A stretch of 64,000 bases of DNA from Diploptera punctata (taxonomy: Eukaryota; Arthropoda; Insecta; Blattodea; Blaberidae), in contig JASPKZ010005710.1 of assembly GCA_030220185.1 (NCBI GenBank), forward strand, positions 868,001-932,000, written 5' to 3'. Shown here in pieces: positions 18,282 through 29,057 of this stretch; position 1 is the stretch's first letter; each line of letters starts with the position of its first letter. A program made the position numbers and the translations under genes. The notes under the pieces are model-generated. The model saw only the letters and a list, made by a program, of their open reading frames with translations, was not told the origin of the DNA and did no database searches.

Positions 18282-19350
18282 GAAATATGAGGTAAGATGA
18301 CGGCAGACTCAACTTGTTTAAGTAGAACCTGATATTGTTCGTGCCATGCTTTAACGGCCTCCTTTCCTGGATCCTTATCATTATCCAGTATCATGGCAGC
18401 TGCCGCCGTCTTCCGGAAACCAAACGCCATTCCTCTCTGTCCATCCATTGATCTTCCTCCAATCCTCTGATATTCATAGCCGCTTGTACCCCTTCTATCC
18501 AAGTTTTCTTCGGTCTTCCTCGCTTCCTCCTTTCCATCGGGATCCATTCCATAACAATTTTAGGCAATGTTTGCTCTGGCATTCTTTTGTGATAGCCGTA
18601 TCACTGTAATATTTTCTTTTCTATAATGTCTACGATGTCCGACTCCTCTTGTACACCCATAATTTCCCTTATTTCTTTATTTCGTATTCTATCCATTCTA
18701 TATTTTGCAGCTGATCTTCTTAAAACATCCATTTCTGTACTTAAAATTCTTTTCGTTTCCCTGATAAGAATTTGCTAAACTTCAGAACCATATGTTAAAA
18801 TGCTCTAAATTATGGTTTGATATATTTGTAATTTTCTATTTTTTGTAATATTCTTGCTCCACCAAACAGAGTTTAAAGCTTTATTGCTTGTTTTGTTTGT
18901 TAGATTATATTTTTTAATTTCCACTGTGTTATCGCCTGAATGGTCTAATTTTGTTCCTAAATAAGTGCGTTCAATACTAGGTTTTAGTTCTTCTCCATTG
19001 TTGAAATTTATATTTTCCATTTCTTCTCCTATATTACCCGTTCAAGGAGTAAGCGCAGTTGTTGACGGAGGGCACTGCAGTCGTGTTTATGCAGGAATAG
19101 AACACGTGACACTGTTATCTTAGAGTGCAAAGGGGAACGGGACGTGGGACGCTGACAGTGAACACTGCCTTAGATGACGTCACGTGTAGCAACAAAGAGA
19201 GCTTCGCAATTCTTCCGCCTGCAGAGATATTTTGAACGACTAATACACAGATATTTAGTTTTCTCAATGTTTATATAAAGTCCCCATTTTTCATACTCTT
19301 CTTTTAGTTTTTTTGCCATATATTCTATGTCATCCTGGTCTTATAATTGA
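18282..19350 (-). pseudogene. LINE-G reverse transcriptase C-terminal half, interrupted
   Basis: Read on the minus strand. Upstream DNA near 19240-19320 encodes 'EYEKWGLYINIEKTKYL'. After the insert at 19040-19237 comes 'MENINFNNGEELKPSIERTY' with 'LGTKLDHSG'. After further breaks, frame 18391-18582 gives 'MPEQTLPKIVMEWIP' to 'EEWRLVSGRRRQLP'. Frameshifts separate the blocks. Same family as 4020-4400 but longer. Confidence 0.8.
19040..19237. mobile_element. Possible 198-bp TIR element in LINE-G
   Basis: The insert splits LINE-G coding DNA. Its ends are imperfect inverted repeats: GTTCAAGG...GCAG on the left and CTGCAGAGATATTTTGAAC on the right. No flanking duplication was recognised, so the class is unknown. 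Confidence 0.45.
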
Positions 19351-19575
19351 CAAAAAATCTTCCGTTTCAACCACTCTCGTGAGTGTCACTGACAAAAGCC
19401 GACCGCCTTTCAACCCTTTAGTAGAGAGAAGGAGGAGATATTGCCAAGTTTTCAAAGCAAACTAACCTTCCTTTTTATAGGTAGGTGTTAATATACCGGT
19501 AGAATAGAATTTTTTTTATTTTAAAATCATATTTTTAAAGAATGATATGGACATGCCAATATTTCTTCTTCTTCA

Positions 19576-19617
<42 letters not shown>

Positions 19618-19810
19618 GGATTGTGCACAAATGTGCAAAGGTGATAACACAGCACTTCAACAATCACTAACACTTGATGTTTGTCTTGCGTAATCACTAA
19701 TTGTTTTTGTTTACATGTTTCGATGTGATATCTTTCGCATTTCTGTTCACACACTTCACATATGCATGACGTGTTCCGGTCATGGAATGTTTTATCTCTA
19801 CACATTAGGT

Positions 19811-20624
19811 CAGGCATGGGGAACTGCCGAATGAGGGGTAGTATGACATCCTTTCTCATTCCACACTTCATTGATCTCGTAACTGTTGTCATTATCGTCT
19901 CGCATACCATGCAGTATCAATGGCGGTACACCCTTATAACCTGAAACGTATATACTGCTCGGGACCAGCTCCGTGTGTCTGAAAGGAATTTGCTGTCTCA
20001 GCTGTTAGTACTATGAGAAGCATAGAAGTGTACCTCCTCCCACTCCCCACACTTCTCCCCGCAAACACACAGAGCTTGGTCTCGAGCTGTACTAATCCCT
20101 TCCATTCTTACGTACATTACGTGTAACGTTTGAAGAGCGCGTAGAGGACCGCTGATGCCTTTTTCTTGACACTAATTTGTCTATGTCAGGCTGGATAGTA
20201 CTCTTAGACGTGCGTAATACTGAGACTAGGATGTTATCGTTTATTCTGGATTTGGTATGGTTCAACTTCGAAAATAATTGTTCGCATGTATAAGTCGAAC
20301 CAAACATTGCGAGAATGTGGCCTGCAAAATCTCTCATGTTGGGATACGACTATTGACAAGAACCTGTATAGTTCCAAGCCTTCCGTGCCACAAACAACTT
20401 CCGTGCCATTCTGATTCCAAAAATAATCATTTTCCCAGTCAGTATTAAAATGGTATCGGTGTTTAGAATTTGCCATGCTCACGCTGAATTGTACGCCACT
20501 GACTCTCACTGCGTATTGTCAATCACTGTATACCTGCGTCTGCAGTGCAAGTACAAATGAGTGGAATGGGTATTGGCGGACAGGATTTGTTATGAGCTCC
20601 CGGAGCCCCAGTTCCCCATGCCTG
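19811..20624 (-). mobile_element. hAT transposon, internally deleted
   Basis: 814-bp element with 16-bp identical terminal inverted repeats (CAGGCATGGGGAACTG). A perfect 8-bp duplication CATTAGGT flanks it (19803-19810, 20625-20632), the length typical of hAT. The minus strand encodes an N-terminal piece 'FNTDWENDYFW', like the start of GTF2IRD2/EPM2AIP1-type hAT proteins. It also encodes a C-terminal dimerisation piece, 'MFGSTYTCEQLFSKLNHTKS' followed by RIND. The central catalytic region is missing, so it is non-autonomous. Confidence 0.9.
20092..20337 (-). pseudogene. hAT transposase C-terminal dimerisation region
   Basis: An 81-codon frame containing 'RDFAGHILAMFGSTYTCEQL' and 'FSKLNHTKSRINDN', the usual hATC block ('MFGSTY.CEQ.FS.....KS'). 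The N-terminal fragment (about 20400-20480) is in another frame; sequence between them has been lost. Confidence 0.85.
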
Positions 20625-20807
20625 CATTAGGTGGTGGAATCCATGCACGCTTCATGACAATAGTGAAAAGTGGAACCATGGCGCATGGTAGTTGTATTAG
20701 CTTAGGTTTCTTAGAGGGCGAGAGAAGACCACTAAAACATGGTTTACACAAATAATGTTACTTCCTATTGAATTTTCATAATATCTCTAAGCAGTTTATT
20801 CCCAAAT

Positions 20808-20905
20808 AACCTCTACTCTTTCTTCTTCTCTTACAGTAAGGGACCATGTTTCATCCAATATAGTATACTGGAAGAATAACCGTTCTATATACAGCCTACA
20901 CATGC
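20808..20905 (-). mobile_element. LINE-A fragment
   Basis: About 100 bp matching the minus-strand region around 'cttaaagtaagagtccatg' of other LINE-A copies, strongly diverged. Confidence 0.5.
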
Positions 20906-21290
20906 GAAATGTAAATATAGAATAACAACACAGGAACTCCCTGGGACCAAGATGTCTGGAAAGGTGATGACGTTGCCGCACGTAGGACGATAGCATTTAT
21001 TAACTAAACTGCGCTGTTAAATTGAGTCTCTTTTGTCGGTACGTGATTTATGAGTGGGAACATATCTCTTGATATGCGTGATCCCAATTTAAAAAATTGC
21101 ACTGCTTACTACTTGATTTCATTTTACATTGTTAAACAAGATAATACAAATAGTCGCACTGCGCATGCGTGGGAGTTGACAAGAGAAACTTTCTCTGTTC
21201 CTTTGTTCTCTTTTAAAACAATTGCGCCCATATATAGACCATTTCCAGAGCTGCCAGTAGCCTTGGGACAGCAGAACGCTACTTAACCTT
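20906..21290. other. No recognised feature
   Basis: No repeat match or gene recognised. Confidence 0.4.
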
Positions 21291-21292
21291 TG

Positions 21293-21365
21293 ACCCGGTG
21301 GTCTAAGGGTAAAGTGCCTTACCTCTGGTCCCAGGGTCGCGGTTCAAACAAGGAGGGGCAAACGG
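21293..21365 (+). tRNA. tRNA-like head related to SINE-A
   Basis: Has an A box (TGGTCTAAGGG) and a partial B box (GGTTCAAAC), and shares 'cctctggtccc.gggtcgcg' with the SINE-A head. The body of SINE-A does not follow. Confidence 0.5.
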
Positions 21366-21640
21366 ATTCTTCTTCTTCATCATCACGGTTTAGACTTATT
21401 TACTAGTCTGTTCCAGCTCCAAATTGCTGCTGTTTCCATCTTTTCTTTGTTATTCCCAAACTTCTTCTTCCTCGTGGTGAATAGCTGTATGCTGCTTTTT
21501 GGTATTCTATTCTCAGTCATCCTTGCCAAGTGTTCTTTTAAGTTTGTTCCGTATTTCACTATTGTTGTGTTTAATTCCTCTACTTTTAGTTGTTATCTTA
21601 TGTCTGTGTTATGTTTTTGTCTGTTCTTGGATTTTTAAAA
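21366..21640 (-). mobile_element. LINE-B fragment
   Basis: Minus strand matches 26010-26290, including the 'aagaagaagt' and 'ggaatagaataccaaaa' coding stretches. Frame broken. Confidence 0.7.
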
Positions 21641-21689
21641 AATGATGGTAAGGTGATCCCACTACATGTTAAAGCAAGAGGTACGTGAG

Positions 21690-21992
21690 GCCTTGGCGCA
21701 GAGCTACGGAACTTGCGCTGGTTCGATTCTCAATGGGGGAAGAAATTTTCTCATGCAATATATTAACAGTGTCCACCCAGCATCGTGAGCAATTTGGGTA
21801 GCTACAACAAGTAGCAGATTCAGGTTGAGAAAACCAGCTATAATGACTGGGGGCTCAACATGCTGATCACATGTCACCCCTACATTGGCTGGATGATGTC
21901 TACCTCTGTGATTAACACATGTGGAAGTAAGGACAGCAGCCGACTAATAGATCAAAGGCCTTCTAGGTTTGTCGCGTCATGGATTTTTTAAA
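21690..21992 (+). mobile_element. SINE-D, head truncated
   Basis: Starts in the second half of the tRNA-like head ('ggccttggcgcagagctac'), keeps the B-box-like GGTTCGATTC and the whole body, and ends in 'gtcgcgtcatggattttt'. Confidence 0.85.
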
Positions 21993-22033
21993 AAATGTAT
22001 CTGGTTTAAAAACTTCCCACTAGGGAAGCACCC

Positions 22034-22790
22034 ATCTAATAAATTAGGACTGGAAGTAATTATCAATAAAACTAAATATGTGGTCACAAGAAGAAATACA
22101 TTATATAATGGAAATGGACAGCTAATAACAAATGAGGGAAATTTTGAGGAAGTGGTTGAATTCAAAAACCTAGGAACAATAATCATAAATAGGAATGAGA
22201 TGCACAAAGAAATTAAACATATGTTCAGTTCTCGAAATACATGCTATTATGCATTGCAGAGACTTTTAATGTCTCAATCCTTTCAAAAAACGTTAAAACT
22301 GAAAATATATAGGGAACACTATTATTCTACCAGTTATATTATAAGGGTGCGAAACATGGACTCTTACTTTAAGGGAGGAAGGGAGATTACGAGTATTTGA
22401 GAAAAAAGTACTTAGAAAAATGTTTGGACCAAAGAGAGATGAACAGGCAGGTGAACGGAGAAGACTACATAACAATGAACTACGTGGTCTTTATAGGAAG
22501 CCAGATATAATAAGAACAGTTAACTCTCGTAGACTTGCGATGAGCAGGACATGTTGCGCGTATGGGGAATGAAAGACGTGCATCAAAGCTTCTTGTAGGA
22601 AAGCCAGAGGGAAAAGCCCAGTTGGTAGACCAAGAATGAGGCAGGAGAATAACATTAACTATGATTTGAGGGAAGTAGATTATACAGGGAATGATTGAAA
22701 AGCATTAGCTCAGGATAGGGATGTATGGAAAGATTATGTCCGCGTGGCCATGAACCTACGGGTTCGATAGTGCCAGTGAGTAAGTAAGTA
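22034..22790 (+). mobile_element. LINE-A, 757 bp, 5'-truncated
   Basis: Bounded by a perfect 12-bp target-site duplication AGGGAAGCACCC (22022-22033 and 22791-22802). Encodes, in broken frames, 'LGLEVIINKTKYVVTRRNT', 'FEEVVEFKNLGTI', 'HKEIKHMFSSRNTCYYALQR' and the WAGHVARM region. Ends in a GTAAGTAAGTAAG tail. The host is an unidentified repeat with a TCAATCAATCAA tail (to about 22852). Confidence 0.92.
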
Positions 22791-22892
22791 AGGGAAGCAC
22801 CCGTATCCCCGCAGTGGGACGAACGGGGATCAATCAATCAACGAGACTAATGTGGCTGCTCACATAATAAGAATCTAAGACAAAACAAATAT

Positions 22893-23000
22893 TTGTAATT
22901 GGATGCAAGAATGGAGGGAGGAAGGCGAAGAAGACCAAGAAAAGATGGATGGAAAACATCGAGAATGACAATGCAAGTTTGGGATTGAAGAATGGGATAT
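22893..23000 (+). mobile_element. LINE 3' fragment
   Basis: Encodes a short basic run with KKRWMENIENDNASLG, like the 'GRPRKRW.ENI' block of non-LTR elements. Confidence 0.45.
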
Positions 23001-23078
23001 TGAAAGATAAGGCTAGAGGACAATTTGATGGCTGTTGTAATTGTAGTAAATATTCACATTTTAGATTTATGTTCTATA

Positions 23079-23931
23079 CAGTCAAATTTCCTTATTCGCG
23101 GGGGATATGTTCCGTAAATAAGCCGCGAATACAGAAACCGTGAATATGGAATGGTAATTTGTATGAATGCATAGGGGATACGTTCCAAAGTTCCAAAATA
23201 AATTTAAAATATCAAAATAAAATTAATTTAATGAGAGATTTTGCACAATTTCTATTAATTATTATTGTCAGGCTTAGGCAAGGGCTAAAATAACTAAGTT
23301 TTTTTTTCCCCCTGTTTTACTGCTTTTAAAAGGGCTTTCAATTCAGATTATTTTGCCTTCTTGATGAATCGTACATTTGATTCATTAATATTGAAACCGT
23401 GGTATGGATGCAAACGACTCGCCAACGCGTAAACGGCCAAGCATTTATATTCTTACTTTAAGCGGCAACACTACTTTTTACCGCTTCGGAACTAGTTTTT
23501 CTTTCCTTTTACTCAATATTATAAATTGAGAACAAAACAGAAGAGACACGTGTTATTCAATCAAAATTATAGCAACGAATGGCAAGTTGAAGCAATACAA
23601 CAACGATCGTGGCGAGTGCGGTATTTATCACAGAACATAGCGGCAAGTGAAATACGGCGCCGGCGGCTTTTAACAACGAACTTTAGGCTTAGTAACAATA
23701 AGTTTGTTTTACTTTGATATTTGTCCACTTGGTTTGAATCGTTCTTTGTAAAAGCCGCCTTGGCACGTGCCTGCAGTAAAAAATGCCAATAAAGCAATAA
23801 TAAAGGATAGTAATCCTTCTAATATACCGACTGTATCCGCGAATAAAGACATATTTAGTCGCGAATACAGGAACTGTGTCGCAATTTTTTAACACGCGAA
23901 TAACGGAACCATGAATAAGGAACTTTTACTG
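23079..23931. mobile_element. pogo/Tigger-like non-autonomous element
   Basis: 853-bp element starting CAGTCAAATTTCCTTATTC and ending GAATAAGGAACTTTTACTG, imperfect inverted repeats flanked by TA on both sides (23077-23078, 23932-23933). Subterminal copies of 'cgcgaata' occur near both ends. No transposase was recognised inside. The TA duplication and CAGT termini point to the Tc1/mariner-pogo group. Confidence 0.75.
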
Positions 23932-23933
23932 TA

Positions 23934-24365
23934 TTTAATTTTTCTGAGAAAATATGAATTCATTCTCTATCTCTATACATGCTGCACGTGTCTCTGTAGC
24001 GTTCAAAAGTGTAGGATCACGATCAAAGTTTACATTTTGACTTCTGAGAAAAGTTCACTTGGTGCAAGACTAAACAATCCCATACTTTTTAAGTGCATTT
24101 TCTAAAAAAAAATTGTTTGGATTTTAATGTTGACACAAGAACTTGACGTAATACATGTCCTCAAGAAGAGACCTTCAGACATCAAGTGTCAGTAAATATA
24201 GCAATGATTTCGCTTAATGAATTAAACATCCTCGTTGGTGAAGTACTGTAACTTCCGCGTTTTGATGACTTCAGCTGTTGTCATTCCGGAGGAGGAACCG
24301 GCCCTTTAATTAGGCCACCAGACTACAGTGTATTCCAAAGCATTAGCATTATACAAAGTATCCAA
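23934..24365. other. No recognised feature
   Basis: AT-rich sequence with no match to the families in this window. Confidence 0.4.
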
Positions 24366-24369
24366 ATTT

Positions 24370-24865
24370 CTCATCCTACGCTATTATGCATTACAGGAAC
24401 TCTTGACGTCCCAACTCCTTTCAAAAAACCTTAAACTGAAAATATATAAAACTGTTATTCTACCAGTTATATTATATGAATGTGAAACATGGACTCTTAC
24501 TTTAAGGGGGAAAGGAGATTGCGAGTATTTGAGAATAAAGTCCTTAGGAAAATTTTTGGACCAAAGAGAGATGAACAGACAGGTGAATGGAGAAGACTAC
24601 TAAACCGTGAACTACATGGTCTTTATGGAAAGCCAGATATAATGAGAACAATTAAGTCTTGTAGACTGCGATGGGCAGGACATGTGGCACGAATGGAGAA
24701 TGAATGATGTGCATGGAAGCTTCTTGTAGGAAAACCAAAGGGAAAACGACCAGTTGCTAGACCAAGAATGAGGTGGGAGAATAACATTAACTATGATTTG
24801 AAGGAAGTACATTATACAGGGGATGATTGGAAAACATTGGCTCAGGATAGGGCTGTATGGAGGCC
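24370..24865 (+). mobile_element. LINE-A, truncated at both ends
   Basis: Contains the 'YALQELLTSQLLSKNLKLKI' and 'ERRLRVFENKVLRKIFGPKR' blocks in two frames and the DNA of the RPVARPRMRW region. It stops at about 24865 without the usual tail. Confidence 0.85.
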
Positions 24866-24884
24866 AGTACGTTAGATATCATAA

Positions 24885-25620
24885 TATGGCCGTCACGCAG
24901 GGCTGACAACAAGTGCCGATTGCTCAGAAAAAGTGGGAACCTTAATCCTCCTACTACCCCAAGGGCCTCCTGAGGCCTGTAGTGGACTCACTTTAATTTA
25001 TGGGACCGATGACATACCAGCATTGTGGGGAATTTGGATAGCTACAATGAGCAGCGACTGCAGATTGAGAAAACAGCTATAATGGCTGAGGGATTTATAT
25101 TCTGATCATATGTCACCTCTACATGGCTATATGATCGTTTACCTCTATAAATACTAATTTTTGAAAGAAACATTTTAAGAAAAATATTTGGACCAAATAG
25201 AGGAACTGATACTGTTGGAGAATCAAAGCAAATAACGAACTAAACAAATTAATAAAAAATCAGAATATAGTAAACCATATAATATCTCTCAGAATTGGTT
25301 GGCTTGGACATTTGATAAGAATGGATGATCAGAGACTATTCAAAAAACTGTAAAAAATAGAAACCTATAGGAGGCAGAGCTGTTGGAAAACCGAAGATCA
25401 GATGGGAGGATGACACAATGAACGATCTAAGGAAAATGAAAGTGACTTGTTTTTAATATGACACAGATTGACATGGAGGAGGATTGTTGAGAAGGCCAAA
25501 ACTTTCACTTTTCAAGTTGTCGTGCCTTAAGATGACGACCTCTATAAATAACAGGGGATATGAGGCCAGCAGCCGGCTGCTAGGACAAGGGCCATCTAGT
25601 ACTGTCGCGCCATGGAGTTT
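24885..25620 (+). mobile_element. SINE-F plus SINE-D remnant, interrupted by LINE-E
   Basis: SINE-F tail (24885-25008) followed by a SINE-D body lacking its head (25012-25153), which resumes at 25551-25620. This is a second instance of F followed by D, as at 13586-14155. The interruption is LINE-E at 25154-25537. Confidence 0.75.
25154..25537 (+). mobile_element. LINE-E 3' end inserted in SINE-D
   Basis: 384-bp insert with a perfect 13-bp target-site duplication ACCTCTATAAATA (25141-25153 and 25538-25550). The broken coding DNA corresponds to the minus copy at 32640-33165 (blocks like 'RIGWLGHLIRMDDQRL' and 'GRAVGKPKIRWEDDTMNDL'). Confidence 0.88.
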
Positions 25621-25814
25621 TTAAATTAGCGTATTAGAAAAAAAACGAAAATAACTGAGGAAGTGTGCGTAAGTCAATACGACAACGTCGCATATTTCCT
25701 TCTAACGGGTCTGATCAGTAAGTCTTTTGTTAGTGTCAACTCATTACAGTTGTGCTTCCTACCTGAAAAACGTCTTTAAGATTTGCCTCTAACTGTAAAT
25801 GCATATCAATTATC

Positions 25815-26480
25815 ATCATCATCACTACAGGGTTTAGGCGATTCGCCTGTTCCGAATTCACAATTCCTTCCATCTCTTCCTAGGCTTCCTACATCCCTTA
25901 ATCCTTCTGGTTTATAATATGCTATCTTGGGCAATCTTGTTTCTTCCATACTCCAAACATGCTGTTTCCAGTGGTGTTGAATTCCATCATTTATTGAGTC
26001 TTCTTCTTTTTCTTCTTCACGGTTTAGGCTTATTTACTAGCCTGTTCCGGCTCCAAATTGATGTTCTTTCCATCTTTCCCTTGGTCTTCCGAAGCTTCTT
26101 CTTCCTCGTGGTGAATAGTTGTATGCTGCTTTTGGTATTCTATTCTCAGTCATCCTTGCCAAGTGTTCTTTCCAGTTTGTTCTGTATTTCTGTATTGTTG
26201 AGTTTAATTCCTCTATTTTTAGTTGTTGTCTTATTTTTGTGTTATTTTTTGTCTGTTCTTTGTTATCCTGCCTGCTATTGGTCTGAGGAATCTCATTTCA
26301 GCAGCTTGTATCCTGGCAGATTATTGTATTGTCACTGTCCATGTCCATAACAGGCGTCCATAACAGGCACTGCCATTGTCTTGTCTTTCCTGGCTTTATT
26401 TTTCAAAGTTCTTTTTAGTGTACCTGTTATATAATTAAACTTATTTATTTTATTATTTATATCTGTTTCTGCTGTGTATG
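25815..26480 (-). mobile_element. LINE-B fragments, two joined pieces
   Basis: Minus strand 25815-25995 and 26005-26480 both match LINE-B C-terminal coding DNA. The second resembles 21366-21640. Frames are broken. Confidence 0.7.
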
Positions 26481-26519
26481 ATATTTATTGAGTATATTTC
26501 TAATTCTCAATAAAATAAT

Positions 26520-27240
26520 TCAAACAATATTATATGCTGATGTCAAATAATATTATCAGATTCCGAAGATAGCTTACAAATAGCAGCATATCAATTATTC
26601 AAAATTGCCAGCAAATATAATATGAAAATTTCCACATCAAAATCCAAAACAATGGCAATGTGTGGAAAAAACATATAACGGGTGAAAATTGAGATTGATG
26701 GAAAAATTATAGAACAAGTGTCAGATTTCTCTTACTTAGGAAGTGTATTTGCAGAGTATAAGAGTGACATTGATTCAAAATTACAAAAATATAATAAAAT
26801 GAATGGGGTAATACGAAGACATTTTGGTAAACAGATGAGGACAGAGACAAAACTAAGATTACATAACGTCACATCAAAAGCTGCTCTAAAATACGGAAGT
26901 GAAATTTGGATTTTAAATAAAAGAAACTCTCATAAACTTCAAGTAAGCCAAATGCGCTTCTTACGATCATTGTTAGGAGTTAATAGACTGGATCACCAAA
27001 GGAACACTACTATCAGAGGAAAACTTGGAGTAGCAAGTTTAAATGAAGATATCCAAAGATACCAACAAGAATGGAAAAATCATCTGAGAAGAATGGCAAG
27101 AAATAGACTTCCAAAATTGGCATTCCAATATACCCCAACTGGACATAGGGACCAAGGAAGACCAAAACATCGGTGGAAAGATCAAGACCATCTTCGCTAG
27201 GTTTACCGTACAGGCCACATGGCCTAAAACGAATTTGTTC
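26520..27240 (+). pseudogene. LINE-D reverse transcriptase C-terminal half
   Basis: The 172-residue frame 26682-27200 carries 'EQVSDFSYLGSVFAEYKSDI' (FSYLG thumb motif), 'LKYGSEIWILNKRNSHKL', 'QMRFLRSLLGVNRLDHQRNT' and 'GRPKHRW' before the stop. Upstream DNA from 26530 retains a degraded 'YADDV' site. The 3' end contains the sequence also seen inverted at 30668-30787. No functional upstream domains are present. Confidence 0.8.
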
Positions 27241-27600
27241 ATGATGATGATGATTATTTCTAATTCTCTTCGTATTTCTTCATTTCTTACGTGGTCCATT
27301 TTGTGCATCCTTTGGTCCTTCTTAGAAAAGTTATTTCTGCACTTTGTATTCTACTGGAGCTCCTCTTATTTGTTACCCAGGACTCACTACCGTATAAAAG
27401 TATCGTTTTTGTCAAAACTTAAGAACCTCAGTTCCTGGAAATACCTTGGAATAACCCCCTCTTTTCTCCATTCAAAAATTCCTGCGAACAAAAGGCAACC
27501 CTTCTTAATTACTACTAGGCGACTTGAGATAGTGGTGTGAGGCGAGGTTCTTAAGTTTTGGCGAAAAGTTTACCGGTACCGCCATTGTTTTGTAGAACTC
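27241..27600 (-). mobile_element. LINE-B fragment with a TIR insert
   Basis: Minus-strand coding DNA of a LINE-B copy ('HKMDHVRNEEIRRELEI' at 27240-27308). It is interrupted by the inverted-repeat element at 27413-27560 and appears to resume afterwards. Confidence 0.6.
27413..27560. repeat. Short TIR element, 148 bp
   Basis: Perfect 17-bp inverted ends CAAAACTTAAGAACCTC (27413-27429) and GAGGTTCTTAAGTTTTG (27544-27560). It sits inside LINE-B coding DNA. No clear flanking duplication. Confidence 0.55.
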
Positions 27601-27698
27601 CAATGTTGTATCCTTCTTGATATATATTTTAGTGTTCTATCAATGGTGCCACATATCATTTGAAATTTTGATAACATATTGTCTATATAATTTCTTGT

Positions 27699-28016
27699 CC
27701 AACGCTGTGGTCTCGAGGAGCGTGCTGCCTTGTCACACAGCGGGCCCGGGTTCGATTCCCGGTCGGGACAGGCTCCTGGGTGAGGTTTTTTCGGGTGTTT
27801 TCCTCACCTGTAAGACAAATGTCAGGAAGGTTAGGACCCAACGGTCCCCGAAAATCATCCATCCATCGTCACCATCATCCTTCACCGGTGTGGAAAGCAA
27901 CGGGAAGCTACCACACATATAATTCCTTAGTAAAGCTGATAAGCATAGCATGAAAATGCTATGATTGCAGTGAAAGACCTGCCCTCGGGCAGAATTACTA
28001 TGGATGGACGGATATC
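27699..28016 (+). mobile_element. SINE-B, full length
   Basis: 318-bp copy with an intact B box (GGTTCGATTCC) and GGAC/GGAT tail. It is flanked by a 9-bp duplication ATTTCTTGT (27690-27698, 28017-28025). Confidence 0.92.
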
Positions 28017-28336
28017 ATTTCTTGTTCCATATCCAGAAGACAATTCACAACCTAGATAATTAAAACTTAACACTTGTGATAGAGGTTTATTTTCTATTAT
28101 TATTTATTAAAATCGTACTCTTTACTTATTTCATTTAATGTATTTTAATACATACACAAATTATTCATATTGGCTCCTGTTTTTATCCCCATTTTATTAT
28201 TTTTATCGGATATTTTAGTCCAACTTGCATCTTTTAACGAAAAGCTCACAGCCACTATGGAATGCGTAGATTGGTGGCCGGGCGGACGTACCTATCCTGA
28301 GCTAATATTCTTGAATCATCATCATCCAGGGATTAA

Positions 28337-28443
28337 GGGTCGGTTTCACCAACAGAGGTAACTGTATTACGCCAGTTTAACCTATGCATTATACACGAGG
28401 AAAACTGGCGTAATACAGTTACCTCTGTTGGTGAAACCGACCC
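28337..28443. mobile_element. Harbinger-type MITE, copy 2 (107 bp)
   Basis: Starts GGGTCGGTTTCACCAACAG and ends with its reverse complement; the arms are nearly perfect for about 45 bp each. Flanked by TAA (28334-28336, 28444-28446). The same host repeat without the insert is present at about 54184-54195 (GGATTAAGCCTG), which proves insertion and the 3-bp duplication. Confidence 0.92.
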
Positions 28444-28446
28444 TAA

Positions 28447-28765
28447 GCCTGTTGGCTTGTTCCGGTTTCATGAAAGCTAGAATTGTTAAAATTGTCCACA
28501 CCATCTTCTGTGTGGGCGTCCAACATTTCTCCTTCCGTGCGGTTTATAATTTAGCAATAATTTTGGAAATCTTCCTTCTGACATTCTATCAATATGTTCT
28601 TTCCAGTCGTTCCTATATTTAATTATTCGGTCTGTAAGTTTGAAAATATTTAGTTCCTTTCTTATATCTTCATTTCTTTTCTTATCCAGCAGAGTATATC
28701 CTGCTATATTTCTTAAAAATAGCATCTCAGCTGCTTCCAATCTTTGTTCTTGTCTTTTAGTGATC
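28447..28765 (-). pseudogene. LINE-B C-terminus (host of MITE copy 2)
   Basis: Minus frame 28486-28767 with 'ITKRQEQRLEAAEMLFLRNI', 'DRMSEGRFPKLLLNYKPHG' and 'GRPHRRW'. It matches 54176-55065 closely. The MITE sits in the 3' untranslated part. Confidence 0.85.
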
Positions 28766-28975
28766 AATCATCCCCTGTCTAATTTACTCCCCTCAAATCA
28801 TGGTTAATAATATTATGTTTCTACCTCGTTCTTAGTCTACTACTGGGCGTTTACCTTCTTAGTTTTTCTACAAGGAGTTTAAATGCCTCATATTTCATTC
28901 CCCTTTCGTGAACATGCCTTGCACAGAGAAGTTCTCTGTTATGCCTTGTCCATCGCATTCCATGAGATTTAATAA
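28766..28975 (-). mobile_element. LINE-A fragment
   Basis: Minus-strand LINE-A 3' coding DNA from 'atcatcccctgt' onward, diverged and truncated at both ends. Confidence 0.7.
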
Positions 28976-28978
28976 CAT

Positions 28979-29051
28979 TGGTCAACATGATTTTTGTCTC
29001 ATGAGTACCAATAGTTGTACTTAATGCAGTTCTTTATCGTGTTTTCAAATA
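28979..29051 (+). repeat. Fragment shared with the element at 46960-47300
   Basis: About 70 bp ('gatttttgtctcatgagtac' onward) are nearly identical to 46965-47032. Probably a fragment of the same uncharacterised transposon. Confidence 0.6.
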
Positions 29052-29057
29052 TGACTA

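Larger units (their letters stand above)
19530..20750 (-). mobile_element. LINE-C copy split by a hAT element
   Basis: The minus strand encodes a LINE-C C-terminus: 'VHGFHHLM', then after the insert 'CRDKTFHDRNTSCICEVCEQ' and 'KCERYHIETC'. This matches the plus copy at 40345-41133 ('THGYHHKVCNLKTYHD', 'CVCELCELQCDRYHITAC'). The hAT occupies 19811-20624. A TA microsatellite (19578-19614) lies near the 3' end. Confidence 0.8.

Noticed and set aside
23526..23717. 63-codon frame inside the pogo-like MITE as a transposase
   Set aside because: No helix-turn-helix or DDE motif visible; treated as non-coding.
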